This document shows, piece after piece, positions 58,518 to 64,000 of a stretch of DNA of 64,000 nt. The stretch covers positions 248,001 to 312,000 of the forward strand of contig NZ_SDLR01000002.1 in the NCBI RefSeq assembly GCF_004522215.1, written 5' to 3'. The position numbers were made by a program, and so were the translations under genes. Each line of letters opens with the position of its first letter. The first letter of the stretch is position 1. The stretch is from Ammoniphilus sp. YIM 78166 (GTDB lineage: Bacteria; Bacillota; Bacilli; Aneurinibacillales; RAOX-1). The notes under the pieces are model-generated. The model saw nothing but the letters and a program-made list of their open reading frames with translations, ran no database searches and was not told the DNA's origin.

Positions 58518-59783
58518 CTACAATTTAATCCTCCGAATATACCCCCACGTAATCAACTGCGCCAAACTAACCCCCAACAGTAAGAAACTTAAGACCAACG
58601 GATCCTCTCGCCAGCTTACTAAGGCAATAAACACCCCAAGGGAAATCAGTCGTCCAATATTCAGCCCCGTCTCACGGATGATCATGTTTTCGACTTTCCA
58701 CTGAGCGGTTTCTTTACTTTGTCCTATGGCATCATACACGATAGAGACTGCCGGAATAAAATAGAGTGGGCTGAATAAACTGATGCCAATACCCATAATG
58801 ATGAGTGTAGTGTAGTTTACCTCATAAAATAAGGGCAGAACAGAAGCGGACATCATAACGGTTCCCCAGAATAAGGACTTGCTTCTCCAAGCGGGTTTAA
58901 TGAATTTGCCGACAAAATAGAAGGAGAAAAAAGCGACGCCTGAAGTAATAAAGGTATATACGCCGACTTTCCACTCTCTGCTGGTTGCAACGTAGACGAA
59001 TATGCCCACGAGAAAATTAAAGATAGAATCGTTTATGCCTTGTCCAATCATAGCTTTGAGTATTCGTTGCCAAGTCTTGCTTTTCTTATAAACGTGGTAC
59101 GTTTGGGCAAGTGAAAATTCGCCACCGGATTTTCGCCTTTTGAAGAAAAAACTCAGGACGACGCCCCCTATGTAAATTCCTAAGGAAATGCCAAAGATCA
59201 TATAGTATCCTTGCATACCGGTCCTTTGGGAAATCAAGTACCCTGAGGCAAGGGGGGCAACCATGCCGACAAACGAACCGAAAACGCCAGCCAATCCATT
59301 AAATTTATCGCGGTTTTCCCGATTGGTAATCTCAAAAACAACGATGTTAAGGGCAAACCAAAAAAATCCATGGCCGATACCTTGAACGAATCCTAACGGC
59401 AAGATTAAGGAAACGGCTCTTTCACCTAAGAGTAGTACCCCAAGGTAGAACAGTGCGGCTACAATGATCCCCATTCGTAAACAGGACATTTTGTTATACA
59501 CTTTAACCCATTTGCCTGATAGCATAAAGGTTAACTGCATTCCTATAAAAAAGCTAATATTATACCAGCCAATCAAGCTGTAATCGTTGGCTTTTTTCCA
59601 TAGATACACGTTAACGAAGGTCCCGGATAAAGCTTCAGCTAATAAAAATAATGTATTAACAAGAAGTAAAAGCCTACCTTGAGAGCCGATCTCAGTTTTG
59701 ATAATGGATCGTTTTCCTTTTGTGGCATCTTTAAGATCTACTCCCCATTGATAAAACAGACCATGCTTGGATTTGATTGTCAT
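58518..59783 (-). CDS. Major facilitator superfamily transporter
   Basis: A 421-residue polytopic protein with about 11-12 helices and an MFS-like layout: a basic loop after the second helix (GKWVKVYNKMSCLRMG), a central cytoplasmic loop near 210-240 (FFKRRKSGGEF) and a second six-helix half. The substrate is unknown. It sits between the substrate-binding protein and the ATPase/permease of an importer, all on the minus strand, but has a hairpin on each side, so it may be separately transcribed. Confidence 0.8.
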   Translation of the reverse strand: MTIKSKHGLFYQWGVDLKDATKGKRSIIKTEIGSQGRLLLLVNTLFLLAEALSGTFVNVYLWKKANDYSLIGWYNISFFIGMQLTFMLSGKWVKVYNKMSCLRMGIIVAALFYLGVLLLGERAVSLILPLGFVQGIGHGFFWFALNIVVFEITNRENRDKFNGLAGVFGSFVGMVAPLASGYLISQRTGMQGYYMIFGISLGIYIGGVVLSFFFKRRKSGGEFSLAQTYHVYKKSKTWQRILKAMIGQGINDSIFNFLVGIFVYVATSREWKVGVYTFITSGVAFFSFYFVGKFIKPAWRSKSLFWGTVMMSASVLPLFYEVNYTTLIIMGIGISLFSPLYFIPAVSIVYDAIGQSKETAQWKVENMIIRETGLNIGRLISLGVFIALVSWREDPLVLSFLLLGVSLAQLITWGYIRRIKL

Positions 59784-59850
59784 TGTGTTCTCCCCTGTCC
59801 ACCATTGTCTGTGATTTTTAGGTTGTCCAGGAACACAAAAAATATGATGG

Positions 59851-59882
59851 AAAAAGGACGACCTCCATGGTAAAGATCGCCC
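59851..59882 (-). terminator. Intrinsic terminator after the substrate-binding protein gene
   Basis: On the minus strand GGGCGATC pairs with GGTCGTCC (G-U pairs allowed), followed by TTTTT. Confidence 0.7.
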
Positions 59883-59894
59883 TGCACGCTAATG

Positions 59895-60890
59895 TTATTC
59901 CATTGCTTTTTTCGCGAATTCTGTATTAATAATCTCTTCATACTTAACTTTTTTAGAGAGTTCACCGGCGTTTTCCATTACCGCTTCTAAATTTTGGTAT
60001 TCTTCTTCATCAATGATGGGATCGGTAGCCCAAGAGCCTTGGGATTTGTATCGCTCCAGAACCTTGAGCAAGGTTTCTCGATTCAACTCACTAAAATGAG
60101 GAGAAATGGCATCGGCGATTTCTTCGATACTGTGGGTAGCGACCCATTGCTGCGCTTTATAAACTGCGTTCGTAAATTTTTGTACAATCTCGGGATTTTC
60201 TTGAATAAAGCTTTGTCTGGTGATATAAACAGTATACGGCAGTTTTCCGCTGTCTACTCCAAAGGAAGCCACCACGTGGCCTTTGCCTTCTAGCTCGAGG
60301 GCCGAAGCAACGGGTTCAAAGAGCTGTACATAGTCACCAGTCCCAGAAGCAAAAGCACTTCCAAGGTTCGCAAAGGAAATATTTTGAATGATCTCTACAT
60401 CTTTAAATGGCACGACACCATTGTTGACTTGAACATATTCGCTAACCATCTGCGGCATTCCGCCTTTACGCTGACCAATCAGCGTTTTTCCCTTCAGCAT
60501 ATCCCACGTGAAGTTGTCAATCGGCTCGCGGGAAACGAGGAAGGAACCGTCGGTCTGGGTGAGTTGAGCAAAGTTAATGGCGGGATCTGTCGCTCCTTGA
60601 TTATGAACGTAAATAGTAGCTTCTGTTCCCATCAAAATGATTTCCGCATTCCCGCTTAAGAGAGCGGTCATGGCTTTATCACCGCCATTGGCATTGGTTA
60701 ATTCGACTTCTAAGCCTTCTTCGGCAAAGAAGCCTTGTGTAAGGGCTACATATTGAGGGGCGTAGAAGATGGAGTGGGTCACTTCAAATAAACGGATTTT
60801 GTGAGGCTGAGAGGTGCCGCCACAGGCTGCAAGAACAGCAAAAGAAAGAATGAGGGTAAAGATCGCTAGATAGCGAAGCCAAGCTTTCAT
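59895..60890 (-). CDS. ABC transporter substrate-binding lipoprotein (NMT1/SsuA type)
   Basis: A 331-residue lipoprotein with lipobox LAACG near residue 23. The mature part is a type-II periplasmic-binding fold of the NMT1/THI5/SsuA group: KIRLFEVTHSIFYAPQYVALTQGFFAEEGLEVEL at the start, ALLSGNAEIILMG, and a C-terminal segment NPEIVQKFTNAVYKAQQWVATHS. This group binds thiamine precursors, sulfonates, taurine or nitrate; the ligand cannot be told. It most likely feeds the permease/ATPase pair encoded downstream. AAGGAGG precedes the ATG. Divergent from hemA. Confidence 0.88.
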   Translation of the reverse strand: MKAWLRYLAIFTLILSFAVLAACGGTSQPHKIRLFEVTHSIFYAPQYVALTQGFFAEEGLEVELTNANGGDKAMTALLSGNAEIILMGTEATIYVHNQGATDPAINFAQLTQTDGSFLVSREPIDNFTWDMLKGKTLIGQRKGGMPQMVSEYVQVNNGVVPFKDVEIIQNISFANLGSAFASGTGDYVQLFEPVASALELEGKGHVVASFGVDSGKLPYTVYITRQSFIQENPEIVQKFTNAVYKAQQWVATHSIEEIADAISPHFSELNRETLLKVLERYKSQGSWATDPIIDEEEYQNLEAVMENAGELSKKVKYEEIINTEFAKKAME

Positions 60891-61001
60891 GTCTTTCGAC
60901 CTCCTTGTGTTAGTGGGCTTCAGTCTATCTTATGTAGCTAAGTGCAATGTGTGAAGGACACAAAGATATCACAAATTGTCAAAGCATGTAGATTTAATTC
61001 A

Positions 61002-61010
61002 TGATATAAT
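61002..61010 (+). promoter_or_regulatory. Extended -10 promoter upstream of hemA
   Basis: TGaTATAAT at 61002-61010 in the 254-bp divergent gap; the leader to hemA would be about 128 nt. No clear -35 box; no PerR box recognised. Confidence 0.5.
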
Positions 61011-61144
61011 GGTTGACGTAGTATTTATGGGGACTTTTATAAAGTCTATCGTGCTTGTTTCGTTGTGATCTTTTTCACGTCTACTTCTTTCAATATAGGT
61101 TAAAATAAAACATAACAATATAAATGAGAGTGGGGTGGTTCCAA

Positions 61145-62512
61145 ATGCACATCCTAGTAATCGGACTTAACTATAAGACAGCTCCTGTTGAGATTCGCGA
61201 ACGATTTGCCTTCAAGGAAGAAGAGAAGGATCAAGCGGTCAAGACCTTAAGAGGAACGAAAGATATTCAGGAATGCGTCATTGTAGGAACCTGTAATCGA
61301 ACAGAGATTTATGCCGTTGTTGACCAACTGCATACCGGGCGTCATTATATGAAGGCGTTCCTTTCTCAATGGTTTGGTATTGATAAAGAAGAGTTTGTAG
61401 ATTATTTATATATTAAAGAAAATGATGATGCCTTACGTCACCTTTTTCGTGTAGTTTGCGGTCTGGACTCCATGGTTCTTGGAGAGACCCAAATACTAGG
61501 ACAAGTGCGTGCGGGATTTTTGCTTAGCCAAGAACTTAAGGCAACAGGAACTGTATTTAACACCTTGTTTAAGCAAGCAATTACCTTAGCTAAGCGTGCT
61601 CATTCCGAGACCGACATCGGGAAGAATGCCGTCTCTGTAAGCTATGCGGCTGTCGAGTTAGGGAAAAAAATCTTTGGTTTCTTTGAGAAGAAGACCGTTG
61701 TGATTTTGGGTGCCGGTAAGATGGGTGAGTTAACAGGTAAGCATCTTCATTCCAATGGCGTGAATAAGGTTATCGTTGTGAACCGGACCTACGAGCGTGC
61801 ACGCAGTCTAGCAGATAAGTTTCATGGGGAGGCCTGTACGTTTAACGAGCTTCCTTACGCACTTGCTCAAGCAGATATCCTTATTAGTTCAACAGGTGCA
61901 GATGGCTATGTCGTGACGAAGCGAGACATTCAAGCGATCTCTAAGAAGCGTAATCATAGACCGTTGTTTATGATTGACATTGCTGTACCGAGAGACTTGG
62001 ATCCTGCTATTAATGAACTCGATAACGTATTTCTCTATGATATTGATGACTTAGAAGGTATCGTTGAAGCGAATCGCCAAGAAAGGGTTCGTGAAGCCGA
62101 AAAAATTGGATATATGATTGGAGAAGAAATTGCTTCTTTTAAATCCTGGTTAAATACGCTAGGTATGGTGCCCGTTATCACCGCTCTTCGGGAAAAGTCT
62201 CTTCAAATCCAAGAAGAAGCGATGAAGCACATCGAGAATAAGCTGCCTGATCTAACGGAGAAGGAGTTGCGGATTATCCGTAAATATTCCAAGACGATTG
62301 TGAATCAGATGCTTCACGATCCGTTAGTTCGTATGAAAGAAATGGCCGCTCAGTCCAGAGGAGACGAAGCACTCGATCTTTTTGTGAAGATTTTTGCTCT
62401 AGAGGCGGAATTAGAAAAACAAAATAAACTGAAACAACAAAGAGCAGAAACGGAAGTAGCAGATGTGCGCATACCGACTCTCAATGTCAGTGAGGCCGTA
62501 GTCCGCTCCTAA
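61145..62512 (+). CDS. hemA: Glutamyl-tRNA reductase
   Basis: A 455-residue NADPH-dependent enzyme that reduces glutamyl-tRNA to glutamate-1-semialdehyde, the first step of tetrapyrrole synthesis by the C5 route. The catalytic cysteine is C50 in [11 protein letters not shown]. The start [18 protein letters not shown], the [17 protein letters not shown] motif (about 105-121) and the NADPH domain ([17 protein letters not shown]) are all typical. The start at 61145 has GGGGTGG upstream; the frame is open seven codons earlier. First gene of hemA-hemX-hemC. Confidence 0.96.
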   Translation: MHILVIGLNYKTAPVEIRERFAFKEEEKDQAVKTLRGTKDIQECVIVGTCNRTEIYAVVDQLHTGRHYMKAFLSQWFGIDKEEFVDYLYIKENDDALRHLFRVVCGLDSMVLGETQILGQVRAGFLLSQELKATGTVFNTLFKQAITLAKRAHSETDIGKNAVSVSYAAVELGKKIFGFFEKKTVVILGAGKMGELTGKHLHSNGVNKVIVVNRTYERARSLADKFHGEACTFNELPYALAQADILISSTGADGYVVTKRDIQAISKKRNHRPLFMIDIAVPRDLDPAINELDNVFLYDIDDLEGIVEANRQERVREAEKIGYMIGEEIASFKSWLNTLGMVPVITALREKSLQIQEEAMKHIENKLPDLTEKELRIIRKYSKTIVNQMLHDPLVRMKEMAAQSRGDEALDLFVKIFALEAELEKQNKLKQQRAETEVADVRIPTLNVSEAVVRS

Positions 62513-62531
62513 AGAAGGGAGTCATGATACT

Positions 62532-63353
62532 TTGACAATACAGAGCTGGATGTATGATCTAACCATTTATATCTATGCCTTGAGTGTTCTTATGTATTTT
62601 TCAGATTTTATACAAAGCAACCGGAAAGTCAATCAAACGGCCTTCTGGTTGCTTGCTATTGTTTGGGTTCTACAGTCCATTTTCTTTGTTTCGCAAATAT
62701 TCACCAAGGAATATTTTCCTATTCTTACCTTGTTTGAAACTCTCTTTTTTTACTCGTGGATCATGGTAAGCCTTTCCTTAACCATCAATTATTTTTTTAA
62801 AATGGATTTTTTAGTTTTCTTTACAAATATTATCGGTTTTGTTGTAATGGCAGTAACTCTTTTTGCTAACCCGGCAGCGACACCTGCGCTTTCCGAGCAG
62901 CTCATATCCGAGCTACTATTTATTCATATTAGTTTAGCGTTTTTCAGCTATGCGGCTTTTTCTATCTCGTTTATACTCTCAGTGATGTACCTCGTCCAAA
63001 ACAAGATGCTGAAGCAAAAAAAATGGACTCCTCTGTTCCGTCGACTTCCCAGCTTAGGTCAACTGGATTTATACGCGTATCGATTGACCATGGTCGGTGT
63101 ACCAGCTCTACTCCTTGCTGTCATTCTTGGGGTAATCTGGGCCCACGTTGTAGGTCAGTCGGTTTGGTTCGACCCTAAGGTCATGATGTCGTTGTTGGTG
63201 GTAGGGATCTACAGCCTATACCTATACCGTAGAATTACGTTTGATTGGCAAGGGAAGAAGCTTGCCCAGCTCAATGTCGCTGCCTTTGCTTTAACGCTAT
63301 TAAATTATTTAATCTCTGGCTCCCTCTCTTCCTTTCACCAATGGTTGAGATAG
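62532..63353 (+). CDS. hemX: HemX, cytochrome c assembly (CcsA/CcmC)-like membrane protein
   Basis: A 273-residue protein with about eight transmembrane helices and a CcsA/CcmC-like layout (ISLAFFSYAAFSISFILSVMYLVQN; IWAHVVGQSVWFDPKVMMSLLVVGIYSLYLYRR with the tryptophan-rich region). In B. subtilis HemX lowers the amount of HemA. A TTG at 62532 is the likely start, with GGGAG about 11 nt upstream; an ATG at 62550 lacks a binding site. It lies between hemA and hemC, with the conserved order. Confidence 0.87.
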   Translation: MTIQSWMYDLTIYIYALSVLMYFSDFIQSNRKVNQTAFWLLAIVWVLQSIFFVSQIFTKEYFPILTLFETLFFYSWIMVSLSLTINYFFKMDFLVFFTNIIGFVVMAVTLFANPAATPALSEQLISELLFIHISLAFFSYAAFSISFILSVMYLVQNKMLKQKKWTPLFRRLPSLGQLDLYAYRLTMVGVPALLLAVILGVIWAHVVGQSVWFDPKVMMSLLVVGIYSLYLYRRITFDWQGKKLAQLNVAAFALTLLNYLISGSLSSFHQWLR

Positions 63354-63376
63354 TGCTAGAAGATGGAGGTCTATAA

Positions 63377-64000
63377 ATGAGAAAAGTTATCGTTGGTTCA
63401 AGACAAAGTGCCCTAGCTCTAACTCAAACGAAATGGGTGATTCGTCAGCTTGAAGCACTCGGTCTTCCTTTTGAGTTTGAGATCAAAAAGATTGTTACAA
63501 AAGGAGATCAAATTGTAGATGTGACCCTCTCTAAAGTGGGTGGAAAAGGATTATTCGTAAAAGAAATTGAGCAAGCGCTATTAGATGGGGATATTGATAT
63601 GGCAGTACATAGCATGAAGGATATGCCGGCCCTACTTCCTGAAGGGTTAACCATTGGTGCTGTTCCTCCTCGAGTGGATGTACGCGATGTTTTAATCAGC
63701 AAGGATGGAAAAAGTTTAGATGAGCTGCCGCATGGCGCCACCATTGGGACAAGCAGCCTTAGAAGAAGTGCTCAATTGCTTGCTCATCGTGGAGATCTCA
63801 ACATTAAGTGGATACGAGGAAATATTGATACTCGCATTCGGAAGCTTCATGAAGAGGATTATGATGCAATCGTTCTAGCGGCTGCCGGATTGGAAAGAAT
63901 GGAATGGAAAGGGCAAATCACGCAATTCCTGCCTGTAGAAATTAGCCTTCCAGCCGTAGGACAAGGCGCGCTTAGCATTGAATGCCGGGAAGCGGATAAA
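63377..64000 (+). CDS. hemC: Porphobilinogen deaminase (3' end outside window)
   Basis: The frame starts at ATG 63377 with GGAGG upstream and runs off the window after 208 codons. It encodes hydroxymethylbilane synthase, which joins four porphobilinogen units. The family start [21 protein letters not shown], the [28 protein letters not shown] region and [19 protein letters not shown], with the cofactor-binding arginines, are seen. The cofactor-attachment cysteine lies beyond the window. Confidence 0.95.
   Translation, partial: MRKVIVGSRQSALALTQTKWVIRQLEALGLPFEFEIKKIVTKGDQIVDVTLSKVGGKGLFVKEIEQALLDGDIDMAVHSMKDMPALLPEGLTIGAVPPRVDVRDVLISKDGKSLDELPHGATIGTSSLRRSAQLLAHRGDLNIKWIRGNIDTRIRKLHEEDYDAIVLAAAGLERMEWKGQITQFLPVEISLPAVGQGALSIECREADK

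Noticed and set aside
1..64000. tRNA, rRNA, insertion sequences or integrons
   Set aside because: No cloverleaf sequences, rRNA segments, transposase frames or terminal inverted repeats were recognised by reading; a computed search was not possible.

Overview
The window is chromosomal DNA from an endospore-forming Firmicute of the order Bacillales. Spore genes (alpha/beta-type SASP, gerE, gerM, spoVAF, a SpoVB-like flippase, lonB) sit among core genes in nearly the Bacillus subtilis order: pheT-zapA-cvpA-mutS2-yshE, then lcfA-fadR-fadB-etfB-etfA-trxA-uvrC-lysC-yslB-sdhCAB-gerE-racE/murI-gerM-rph-rdgB, then ysoA-tig-clpX-lonB-lonA-engB-hemA-hemX-hemC. csaB (pyruvylation of a cell-wall polymer) points to an S-layer/SLH surface, as in Paenibacillaceae/Brevibacillus-like lineages. 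The exact genus cannot be fixed from sequence reading alone. No rRNA, tRNA, CRISPR array, prophage or insertion sequence was seen.

Layout. 1-5.5 kb: end of pheT, zapA, cvpA, an SASP gene with a clear sigma-G-type promoter, a small holin-like membrane protein, mutS2 and a DUF350 protein. 5.5-20.3 kb: a cell-surface polysaccharide block that interrupts the conserved mutS2/yshE-lcfA neighbourhood. It holds a nucleotide-sugar dehydrogenase, two GT4 glycosyltransferases, a secreted C5-epimerase-like protein, an O-antigen-ligase/polymerase-like protein coupled to an FG-GAP membrane protein and a lipoprotein, a MurJ/MVIN flippase, CsaB and an LCP-family ligase. The block contains two non-coding repeat fields: a phased TGCTCACG array near 8.5-8.9 kb and a strict 52-bp palindromic tandem array at 10.6-11.0 kb. 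20.3-21.8 kb: spoVAF.

21.9-34.8 kb: fatty-acid degradation (acyl-CoA ligase, FadR with its operator, enoyl-CoA hydratase, ETF), thioredoxin, UvrC, aspartokinase with an internal beta-subunit start, and succinate dehydrogenase. 34.9-43.8 kb: a three-gene coupled unit with two half-size TauE/SafE permeases, gerE with a sigma-K-type promoter, two small unknown genes, a CstR-like sulfur sensor, thioredoxin reductase, a SpoVB-like flippase, glutamate racemase, gerM (with an unusual promoter-in-hairpin leader), rph and rdgB. 43.9-53.3 kb: proteostasis block ysoA-tig-clpP-clpX-lonB-lonA-engB, with clpP placed between tig and clpX, which is not the B. subtilis arrangement. 53.3-61 kb: accessory genes (Cof-type HAD phosphatase, EamA exporter, an unusual chemoreceptor, an NMT1-type ABC importer with an embedded MFS gene). 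61.1-64 kb: hemA-hemX-hemC (hemC runs off the window).

The surface block reads as one assembly line: the dehydrogenase makes an acidic sugar nucleotide, the glycosyltransferases build a repeat unit, the MVIN protein flips it, the polymerase-like protein extends it, CsaB pyruvylates it and the LCP protein attaches it to peptidoglycan. This is inference from gene content. The most interesting regulatory signals are the gerM leader, the hairpin that holds the ribosome binding site of a small gene at 17.9 kb, and a candidate structured RNA at 5.5 kb.
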